DNA of 28,558 nt, taken from assembly GCA_017992575.1 (NCBI GenBank), contig JAGOOJ010000002.1, positions 1 to 28,558 on the forward strand, written 5' to 3'. This stretch comes from Candidatus Moraniibacteriota bacterium (lineage in GTDB: Bacteria; Patescibacteriota; Minisyncoccia; Moranbacterales; UBA1568). Below, in pieces: positions 16,525 through 22,371 of this stretch. The stretch's first letter is position 1. Every line of letters starts with the position of its first letter. A program made the position numbers and the translations under genes. Below the pieces are notes generated by a model that saw only the letters and a list, made by a program, of their open reading frames with translations, ran no database searches and was not told the DNA's origin.

Positions 16525-17445
16525 TTAGTGCAAAAATTCTTTAAGAGCTTCGGTATAGTGCCGGAGCTTTGGTCTTTTGGTATTGAGAAGCGTCGAAACG
16601 TTCGGTCGCCTGGCAGGACGAGGAAAGGCATCACTGGTCACTGGTACAACACTCACCTCTTTCTTGGCTAACCGATACAGTTCTTGGACCGCTTCATACC
16701 ACGTAGCGGAACCCTCGTTTATCAAATGATATGTACCAAACTCGTCTCCGGATTCTACAAGCTCCTTGGTCGCCAGCGCCAGATCCGGAGCATACACGAA
16801 AGAACCCTTTTCATCATCAACTGCTGACAATTCTTTCTTTACTTCGGCCTGTTCCAACATAACTGCAAAAAAACTTCGCTTCGCTTCAGCACTTTTCCCG
16901 GGATTACCAAATAACTTCGATAAACGAATGAGGTAATACTGTTTCGCTTGCTCTCGCACCATCCGTTCTCCGGCATATTTACTTTCTCCATAGCGTGACA
17001 ATGGATTCGGGAGTGATGCCTCATCATACCCGACTTGGTTTGCACCCGCTCCACAGCATCCTCCACCACAACATCCTGTCTCTGCTTTATTTTTTTCCAA
17101 AGCACCATCAAAGACGTAGTCTGTCGAATAGTGCACCAGAAGAAATCCGAATTGTACACTCAGCTTCGCCAGCATTCCCGGAACATCGCGATTGAGGAGG
17201 AGTGCCCTTTGGTACTCGGCATCATCTTCTTCGGCACGATCCACAGCATTGTATGCTACGGCATTCACTACGAGAGACGGGGCGAGTTCTCGTACTCTTT
17301 TTTCAAGCATAGCAAAATCCGTGACATCGATATCCTCACGATCCCAACCAGTCACTGTATACTTTCCATCACGAGAAAAAGCTTGGACCAATTCCTGTCC
17401 AAGCATCCCGAGACTCCCGAGTATCAGCACTTTCTTTGTTTCCAT
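16525..17445 (-). CDS. rmlD: dTDP-4-dehydrorhamnose reductase with Cys-rich insertion
   Basis: A 306-residue short-chain dehydrogenase that performs the last step to dTDP-L-rhamnose, reducing the 4-keto group with NAD(P)H. The Rossmann motif is GSLGMLGQEL (10-19). The catalytic residues are Thr108 in HYSTDYVFDG and the YxxxK pair Tyr152/Lys156 in RYGESKYAGE. Between them, where the family normally has a short loop, lies an insertion with CCGGGCC (Cys125, 126, 130, 131; bases 17053-17073). This is unusual for RmlD and looks like a metal-binding or redox loop. The start at 17445 matches the family N-terminus. A promoter directly upstream (17452-17481) predicts a leaderless or nearly leaderless mRNA. 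Confidence 0.93.
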   Translation of the reverse strand: METKKVLILGSLGMLGQELVQAFSRDGKYTVTGWDREDIDVTDFAMLEKRVRELAPSLVVNAVAYNAVDRAEEDDAEYQRALLLNRDVPGMLAKLSVQFGFLLVHYSTDYVFDGALEKNKAETGCCGGGCCGAGANQVGYDEASLPNPLSRYGESKYAGERMVREQAKQYYLIRLSKLFGNPGKSAEAKRSFFAVMLEQAEVKKELSAVDDEKGSFVYAPDLALATKELVESGDEFGTYHLINEGSATWYEAVQELYRLAKKEVSVVPVTSDAFPRPARRPNVSTLLNTKRPKLRHYTEALKEFLH

Positions 17446-17451
17446 TGATTC

Positions 17452-17481
17452 AGTATAGCAAACAACTTCTATCTCCCTCAA
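17452..17481 (-). promoter_or_regulatory. rmlD promoter (possibly leaderless)
   Basis: On the minus strand TTGAGG (17481-17476), an 18-base spacer, then TATACT (17457-17452). The -10 ends seven bases before the rmlD ATG, so transcription would start at or next to the start codon. Confidence 0.6.
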
Positions 17482-17493
17482 ACCAATCCCCCC

Positions 17494-17522
17494 TTGATAA
17501 AAGAGGCTTTTACCTCTACACT
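17494..17522 (+). promoter_or_regulatory. Promoter of the plus-strand gene
   Basis: TTGATA (17494-17499), a 17-base spacer, then TACACT (17517-17522). The -35 matches five of six and the -10 four of six consensus bases. It is divergent to the rmlD promoter about 15 bases away. Confidence 0.6.
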
Positions 17523-17526
17523 GCTC

Positions 17527-17553
17527 TTTCAGTGGATCCTCCTTCCACTGAAA
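17527..17553 (+). repeat. Perfect 10-bp hairpin in the 5' leader, CCTCC in the loop
   Basis: TTTCAGTGGA (17527-17536) pairs perfectly with TCCACTGAAA (17544-17553) around a 7-base loop TCCTCCT. The hairpin begins at about the predicted transcription start. The loop resembles the anti-Shine-Dalgarno end of 16S rRNA. No T-tract follows, so it is probably a 5' stabiliser or regulatory hairpin. Confidence 0.6.
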
Positions 17554-17591
17554 CACAGTTTCAGCAACACCCTTTTTGTGAGGGAATGAAC

Positions 17592-17933
17592 ATGCAAGGC
17601 AATGTCATCCTGGGAGCCCTGCTCCCCATCGTGTTCTGTGTATCTGTCCTGACTCTGGTACTTCTCTGGGTGAAGAGGCAAGGAACTACTGCTCAACAAA
17701 AGCGGGCCAGGAACGCCTTTACTGCAGCTCTGGCCAGCAAAAACATCAAGGTTGATCCTGTTGATGTCGCTACCCAACGAGGGGCGGGCGGGACGATACT
17801 TTGTTCAATTACGTATGGGCGGACTCTCTACGCCAATGGCGAATACCGTCGCTCGGGTCAAGTCTTCGTCAGACACTACCCTCGACCAGATGGTGACCCT
17901 GACTGGTCCTTCTGGTACCCTGCCACCCACTAG
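17592..17933 (+). CDS. Small single-span membrane protein of unknown function
   Basis: The only plus-strand gene in the window. I do not recognise the 113-residue product. The start at 17592 (MQGNVILGALLPIV) is chosen because GAGGGA lies upstream at a suitable distance; the ATG at 17586 is too close to it. Residues 4-26 form one hydrophobic span, followed by a basic stretch (VKRQGTTAQQKRARN), so the C-terminal part is probably cytoplasmic. That part (about 45-113) seems to be a small beta-rich domain with conserved-looking ILCSITYGRTLYANGEYRRS and a terminal DPDWSFWYPATH. It has its own promoter, a 5' hairpin and a terminator overlapping its stop, and sits as an independent unit between rmlD and the rmlC-rmlB group. 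Confidence 0.65.
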   Translation: MQGNVILGALLPIVFCVSVLTLVLLWVKRQGTTAQQKRARNAFTAALASKNIKVDPVDVATQRGAGGTILCSITYGRTLYANGEYRRSGQVFVRHYPRPDGDPDWSFWYPATH

Positions 17934-17968
17934 TCGCACGACATTGCTCGCCTGCGACTTTTTTCTTT
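17932..17968 (+). terminator. Terminator of the plus-strand gene
   Basis: AGTCGCA (17932-17938) pairs with TGCGACT (17953-17959), with an inner CGA/TCG pair, followed by TTTTTTCTTT. The stem begins within the stop codon of the 17592-17933 gene. Confidence 0.8.
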
Positions 17969-17977
17969 ACAAAAAAA

Positions 17978-18478
17978 TCACTGCTTTTCTGGTAGAGTTG
18001 ATGCTATCAAACTTCCGCTCTGAAGCCCATGAGCATGACTACCAAAAGGAATTCCGTACGCCCTGGCCCACACATCGACTTCAATTTTTTGGCCGTTCCG
18101 TAAAGTGACGATGAGGTACTGGTGAGGTGAAATGAACCAAACTCCCGTCCAACGAGCTTCGATATTCTCCGCTTGAAATTGCCCACTCGCCAAGAGAATC
18201 GTTCGGAGAAGGTAGTTGATGTGATGGCAATGGAGAAACCCTCGGATATTCCAAAGCGTCTCCATACTAGTACTACACAGCCGATCGAGACGAAGAAACG
18301 TCAACGTTCGATACCCACGATACTTTTGAGTCAGCGTGTCGTACGCAAAACGTAGCGCTTCTTCCTGATTACTTTTCACTGCCAATACATCCACAAGTGC
18401 CCTCATTCCTTCTGGTAAGTCCTCCCGAGCAATAACATTCGGTTGTTTCAAATATGGATCAATAATACTAAATTTCAT
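17978..18478 (-). CDS. Hypothetical protein, possible transglutaminase-like fold
   Basis: A 166-residue soluble protein with no signal peptide. I cannot assign a family with confidence. It has the spacing of a transglutaminase/papain-like Cys-His-Asp triad: Cys84 at the head of a helix (CHHINYLLRTILL), His119 in a strand (SPHQYLIVTL) and Asp135 in the next strand (KIEVDVW). The terminal YGIPFGSHAHG segment looks conserved. If active it could be a peptidase, an amidase or a sugar-pathway accessory; a function is not shown. It starts at 18478, just downstream of rmlB, and is probably in the rmlC-rmlB transcript. It converges on the plus-strand gene, sharing the hairpin between their ends. Confidence 0.6.
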   Translation of the reverse strand: MKFSIIDPYLKQPNVIAREDLPEGMRALVDVLAVKSNQEEALRFAYDTLTQKYRGYRTLTFLRLDRLCSTSMETLWNIRGFLHCHHINYLLRTILLASGQFQAENIEARWTGVWFISPHQYLIVTLRNGQKIEVDVWARAYGIPFGSHAHGLQSGSLIASTLPEKQ

Positions 18479-18530
18479 ACCTATCGTTTCTTGTAATACT
18501 CCTGATACTCTTCACTAGCCCACAACCGTG

Positions 18531-19508
18531 CTATACACGGTCGCGTTTCTGACAGGCATTCTTCCACCAAGTTTCATTCGCCTTGAACCACTCGACCGTT
18601 TGAGCTAGTCCTTCCTCGAGGGTCATGGTCGGTTCCCAACCAAGCTCGGTTTTGATTTTGGAGAAATTGATGGCGTAGCGCTGATCATGACCAGCCCGAT
18701 CCTCTACATACGCAATCGATGATTCATCCTTTCCGAGGAGTTCGAGCAGTTTTTTCACGATAACGATATTTTCTGTTTCAGCATTGCCTCCGATGCAGTA
18801 CGTTTCACCGAGCTTGCCCCGATGGAGAATAATATCAATGGCTCGGCAGTGATCGAGGACAGAGAGCCAGTCACGCACCTGGAGGCCATCCCCATACACC
18901 GGTACCGATTTCCCCTCAAGAAGATTGGTAATAGCGAGAGGGATGAGTTTTTCTGGAAAGTGATAGGGTCCGTAATTATTGGAACAATTCGATATCGTCA
19001 CTGGCAGGCCATAGGTATGAAAATAGGATCGGACAAGATGATCTGAAGATGCTTTGCTGGCGCTGTACGGACTGCGCGGGTCATACGGGGTCGACTCGTC
19101 AAACGGCACATCGTCTTTCCCAAGTGCTCCGAAGACTTCATCGGTCGACACATGATGAAATCGTTTGCCATATTTCCGTGCCGCCTCAAGCAAAACAAAG
19201 GTTCCATGAACATTCGTTTCAACGAACGCCCCAGGATTCATGATTGAACGATCAACATGTGATTCTGCAGCAAAATGCACCACTACATCACACTCGGACA
19301 CTAACTCATCCACCACCGTAGCATCAGTAATATCACCCCTCACGAAACGGTGACGAGGGCTATTCTCAACTTCTTTCAGGTTTTCCAGATTCCCAGCATA
19401 CGTCAGGGCATCGAGTGTTACCACATCGTACTCTGGGTATGTCTTCAAAATATACCGCACAAAATTTGAACCAATAAACCCTGCACCACCGGTAACTAAC
19501 AATTTCAT
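18531..19508 (-). CDS. rmlB: dTDP-glucose 4,6-dehydratase
   Basis: A 325-residue extended short-chain dehydrogenase that converts dTDP-glucose to dTDP-4-keto-6-deoxyglucose using bound NAD+. TGGAGFIGSNF (6-16) binds NAD. STDEVFG (121-127) carries the Thr-Asp-Glu active residues and the Tyr148/Lys152 pair lies in PYSASKASSDH. SNNYGPYHFPEKLIP and GLQVRDWL are family hallmarks. The start at 19508 (MKLLVTGGAG) is standard; a longer frame would use the upstream repeat. The C-terminus ends NETWWKNACQKRDRV, while a typical tail (WASEEYQEYYKKR) is encoded just beyond the stop in another frame, suggesting a recent frameshift. It lies behind rmlC. Confidence 0.95.
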   Translation of the reverse strand: MKLLVTGGAGFIGSNFVRYILKTYPEYDVVTLDALTYAGNLENLKEVENSPRHRFVRGDITDATVVDELVSECDVVVHFAAESHVDRSIMNPGAFVETNVHGTFVLLEAARKYGKRFHHVSTDEVFGALGKDDVPFDESTPYDPRSPYSASKASSDHLVRSYFHTYGLPVTISNCSNNYGPYHFPEKLIPLAITNLLEGKSVPVYGDGLQVRDWLSVLDHCRAIDIILHRGKLGETYCIGGNAETENIVIVKKLLELLGKDESSIAYVEDRAGHDQRYAINFSKIKTELGWEPTMTLEEGLAQTVEWFKANETWWKNACQKRDRV

Positions 19509-19516
19509 AAAAGTGA

Positions 19517-19634
19517 AATTAAATATCAAAATCCCAATGTCAAATATCAAATCAAATCCAAAATCTTAACTCTTTCATTGTAACATTTGATCTTCGAGCT
19601 TGATTTGGCATTTGTCATTTGAACTTTGACATTA
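19517..19634. repeat. CAAAT-rich imperfect inverted repeat
   Basis: The gap between rmlC and rmlB is an AT-rich imperfect palindrome: AATGTCAAATATCAAATC on the left and the complement of AATGTCAAAGTTCAAATG on the right, with an unpaired centre near 19570-19590. Such 'CAAATG/CATTTG' intergenic repeats are known from many Patescibacteria and related draft genomes. They carry no coding frame. Confidence 0.6.
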
Positions 19635-20192
19635 TTTATATTGAAATTCTTCGAGGATACTTGAAAGTAACGGGTGCTTTCGATCTTTTTCCGAAAGAAT
19701 GAGCGTGTTGTTGTCCCAGTCGATACCAAGTGCCGGATCATTCCAAAGTACTCCCCGATCATACTCTTTGGAGTAGGTATTGGTGCATTTATAGAGAAAA
19801 AAAGTATCATCTTCAAGCACTGTAAATCCATGAGCAAATCCCTGTGGTATCCACAGTTGCCGATGGTTATCGCCTGAAAGTTCCACCATTACATGCTTCC
19901 CAAACGTTGGTGATCCAAAACGAATATCTACCGCAACATCCAGCACTCGACCCCGTAGCACCGAAACGAGCTTGCCCTGAGCAAATGGTGGCGCCTGATA
20001 GTGTAACCCTCGCAGAGTACCTTTCTTGGAAACAGAAAAGTTATCCTGCACAAAATGCTCATCTGCCGAAAGTCCCAACATCTCCTGATAGCGTGTTTCC
20101 TGGAATAATTCCATAAACGACCCTCGCTCATCCGCGTAGACGTCTGGCTCAATAATCAAAACTCCCTCCAAAGTTGTCTTCTCAATGTACAT
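19632..20192 (-). CDS. rmlC: dTDP-4-dehydrorhamnose 3,5-epimerase
   Basis: A 186-residue cupin-type epimerase that converts dTDP-4-keto-6-deoxyglucose to the L-lyxo isomer reduced by RmlD. DERGSFMELFQ (21-31), QDNFSVSKKGTLRGLHYQ with the catalytic His64, Lys74 in QGKLVSVLRG, and IPQGFAHGFTVL (115-126) are all present, as is the YKCTNTYSKEYDRGVLWNDP region that holds the active Tyr in the family. The length is typical. The ATG at 20192 follows a structured, gene-free leader. It is first of the rmlC-rmlB-hypothetical group, and only the repeat at 19517-19634 separates it from rmlB. Confidence 0.96.
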   Translation of the reverse strand: MYIEKTTLEGVLIIEPDVYADERGSFMELFQETRYQEMLGLSADEHFVQDNFSVSKKGTLRGLHYQAPPFAQGKLVSVLRGRVLDVAVDIRFGSPTFGKHVMVELSGDNHRQLWIPQGFAHGFTVLEDDTFFLYKCTNTYSKEYDRGVLWNDPALGIDWDNNTLILSEKDRKHPLLSSILEEFQYK

Positions 20193-20525
20193 ACAAATTG
20201 CTCGTCAATAGATATTTCAGATGCCAGGTGGATTTTTTTCGATGTTACGTGTTTGAAGAGGTCTCTTGGTTCGAAAAAAGAGCTATGACCCGCCGTCGAT
20301 TGGGGGCGACTTTTTTTGGTAACCAAGAGAACCGATGAGTTCGGAACAGCGATAAAAAATCGCTCCTGGTGTCTGAAAAAACAACGTCAAGGCCCTGTCT
20401 TTATTCTAAAATATTCCTTTATACCGTTACAAGTTTATGCTAAAACTCGGCAAATCAGGATACTTTTCGAGGTTAGTATATCATGTTAAGGTCATAATCT
20501 CTAGACTTGTAACGGCACACGTAAA
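20193..20525 (-). other. Structured gene-free leader upstream of rmlC
   Basis: Between the khpA terminator and rmlC there is no coding frame. On the minus strand it holds an 11-bp perfect inverted repeat (20424-20434 with 20504-20514), an AGCGAT/ATCGCT hairpin (20348-20364), a CCGA/TCGG hairpin, and a long bulged stem in which GGTTCTCTTGGTT pairs with AACCAAGAGACC, extended by an A6/T6 run. An extended -10 motif TGATATACT (20483-20475) may start a transcript here. The arrangement suggests a structured leader or a small RNA, but I do not recognise a known riboswitch. Confidence 0.45.
20424..20514. repeat. 11-bp perfect inverted repeat, 69-base spacer
   Basis: CCGTTACAAGT (20424-20434) and ACTTGTAACGG (20504-20514) are exact reverse complements. 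They enclose an AT-rich stretch that contains the extended -10 motif on the minus strand. Confidence 0.55.
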
Positions 20526-20554
20526 AGCAAAAACCGCCCTCGCGGGCGGTTTTG
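20526..20554 (-). terminator. Strong terminator of the mraZ-khpA operon
   Basis: On the minus strand AAAACCGCCC and GGGCGGTTTT form a 10-bp stem with a GCGA tetraloop followed by T-rich sequence (TTTTTGCTTTTAC). It lies a few bases after the khpA stop. Confidence 0.9.
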
Positions 20555-20560
20555 AAAGCT

Positions 20561-20935
20561 CTACAAACGGATGTCATTCATCACATCATCGAGTGTCTTC
20601 TTCTCTTCGACTGGCTTCGGAGTATCGGCTACCGGAGTAGCAAATGATTCGCGAGGCTCACGTGGTGGACGAAGTGATCCTTCCGGTTCATTGATTTTCA
20701 AATTCACCCGAGCATTGTTACGAGCTCCGATGACACGAAGCAACGTACGAAGTGCTTTAGCGGTCATCCCTTCCCGACCAATAACCATACCCATGTCTTC
20801 GGCATTGACGTCAAGTGTGATAAGCACACCCATTTCATCAATCTTTCGTTCTACCTTCACATCGTCCGGATTATCAACGAGCATCTTGACGACATACTCG
20901 ATAAAATCCCGATCCTTCATTGCATTGTCAGTCAT
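20561..20935 (-). CDS. khpA: KH-domain RNA-binding protein (KhpA/YlqC-like)
   Basis: A 124-residue protein with a single type II KH domain at residues about 5-85. FIEYVVKMLVDNPDDVKV begins it, followed by the nucleic-acid loop GMVIGREGMTAKALRTLLR and ARNNARVNLKINEPEG. In Firmicutes KhpA partners KhpB and affects cell length and division gene expression. The last 40 residues are an acidic, proline-rich extension not present in the ~80-residue KhpA of Bacillus. The ATG at 20935 is taken as start; the ATG at 20920 (MKDRDFIEY) is also possible, and neither has a clear ribosome site. It is the last gene of the cell-division operon, before a strong terminator. Confidence 0.88.
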   Translation of the reverse strand: MTDNAMKDRDFIEYVVKMLVDNPDDVKVERKIDEMGVLITLDVNAEDMGMVIGREGMTAKALRTLLRVIGARNNARVNLKINEPEGSLRPPREPRESFATPVADTPKPVEEKKTLDDVMNDIRL

Positions 20936-21042
20936 AAGACTAAAGACTCACGGATTAAAACTGATTATTACTCCACTTCTCATATTACTCTTTTTTTGCT
21001 CGAGGCGCAACAAAATTATATAAAACCACTTACTCATTTTAT

Positions 21043-22362
21043 TTATGCCTCCTCAGTCCACTCTGCTGGCGACGTAAATTTTTTCCTTCGCCAATCATCA
21101 GACTGGCAACACAAAAATGACCCGGCTGTTCGTGGATCCACCAACAGCTGTTCCGTAATTTTTTCCATGCGCAAACCGCGCGATCCTTTAATGAGAATAA
21201 GGTCATCACTCCGAATAATATTCAAGAGTGGCTCAACGGCCGACAAAGGATCCGGCATCCACAACACTTGTTTCCGAGAGAATCCCTCTTCAAGTAATCG
21301 CTCATGGAGCGCTCGCATATGTTTCCCAACCGTCACCACAATATGGGCTCCGGAATCACGAATAGCCATAGCGAGCCCAACATGCTCTTTCACAGCTTCC
21401 GGTCCAAGCTCCAACATATCGCCCAAAACAACAATCTTTCTCGGAGCCATCAAGCCACCCATCACTTCAAGAGCAGCCCGGGTCGATTCTGGAGAGGCAT
21501 TGTAGGTATCATCAAGAAGAAAGGTGTTATCACGACCAGGAAGCAACCGCAACCGCCCTGGAAGCGGTTCGAACGCCTCGAGCGCCGTCACGACATCAAC
21601 CAGATTCATTTTAAGCGCCATAGCTACCGACACAGCAGCCAGCGCTGCCGGGATATGGTGTTTGGCCACAATCTTTGGCAAACGCAGAGGCACCGTTGTT
21701 CCATCGAAATTTACCTTGAGACTAAATCCTTCAGCACGCTTCGCTTCACGATGAAGAAGGAAATTATCAGCTCGAACATCGGCTCCTTCATCAAATCCAT
21801 ATGTTAGCACCTTGGCTTTGGTGCGATCCCGCATCTTGAGTGTTCGTTTATCATCCGCATTCAAAATAGCGTAACCATCCGAAGGCAATGAAGCAATGAG
21901 CTTCCCCTTTTCACGAGCAATATTGGACAATGTTCCGAAATACGCAAGATGACTGGAAGACACCTGTGTGACTATACCAATATTCACCGACACAAACTGG
22001 AGCAGAAAACCCATATCCCCCGGACGATCGATCCCCATTTCCAGTACCAATACCTGGGGATAGCGTGTTGGAAAAATCATGAGGAAAAGCCATTTAAAAA
22101 AGACTCCCACCCACCGAAAAAGTGACCGTCCACCACTTTTGGCACCAATAATCGTGAGCGGAATACCAATCTCATTATTATAATTCCCTTCCGCTTTGCG
22201 CACGGTATACCCCGCAGAAAGAGCCAACGCTACAGCCTCTTTGGCAGAACTCTTCCCCACCGAACCAGTGATACCCACCACCAATGGCCGATACTTACGA
22301 AGCACTGGACGCGCCAGAGCACACAGAATTTTTTCAAGAATTTTTCGCTTATTGAAAGCCAT
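21043..22362 (-). CDS. murF: UDP-N-acetylmuramoyl-tripeptide-D-alanyl-D-alanine ligase
   Basis: A 439-residue Mur ligase that adds D-Ala-D-Ala to the UDP-MurNAc peptide, the last cytoplasmic step of peptide-stem assembly. The ATP loop is GITGSVGKSS (30-39). NYNNEIGIPLT, LEMGIDRPGDM, NADDKRTLKM and the MurF hallmark DDTYNASPESTRAAL followed by VLGDMLELG are present. The C-terminal Mur domain ends with ILIKGSRGLRMEKI, after which comes an extra tail of about 30 residues containing a Cys pair (SFLCCQSDDWRRKKF) that I do not associate with the family. It follows ftsI by nine bases and is part of the mraZ operon. Other mur genes are not in the window. Confidence 0.95.
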   Translation of the reverse strand: MAFNKRKILEKILCALARPVLRKYRPLVVGITGSVGKSSAKEAVALALSAGYTVRKAEGNYNNEIGIPLTIIGAKSGGRSLFRWVGVFFKWLFLMIFPTRYPQVLVLEMGIDRPGDMGFLLQFVSVNIGIVTQVSSSHLAYFGTLSNIAREKGKLIASLPSDGYAILNADDKRTLKMRDRTKAKVLTYGFDEGADVRADNFLLHREAKRAEGFSLKVNFDGTTVPLRLPKIVAKHHIPAALAAVSVAMALKMNLVDVVTALEAFEPLPGRLRLLPGRDNTFLLDDTYNASPESTRAALEVMGGLMAPRKIVVLGDMLELGPEAVKEHVGLAMAIRDSGAHIVVTVGKHMRALHERLLEEGFSRKQVLWMPDPLSAVEPLLNIIRSDDLILIKGSRGLRMEKITEQLLVDPRTAGSFLCCQSDDWRRKKFTSPAEWTEEA

Positions 22363-22371
22363 ACTCTATTT

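Noticed and set aside
19517..19634. CRISPR-like array
   Set aside because: The repeated CAAAT units are short, irregular and palindromic, with no regular spacers and no cas genes nearby.
20295..20320. Plus-strand terminator (GCGAC followed by T7)
   Set aside because: The stem is only four base pairs and no plus-strand gene lies upstream.
20255..20345. tRNA, 5S rRNA or T-box in the rmlC leader
   Set aside because: GGTTCGAA and CCGAACTC fragments occur, but no cloverleaf, 5S helix order or T-box sequence can be built around them.
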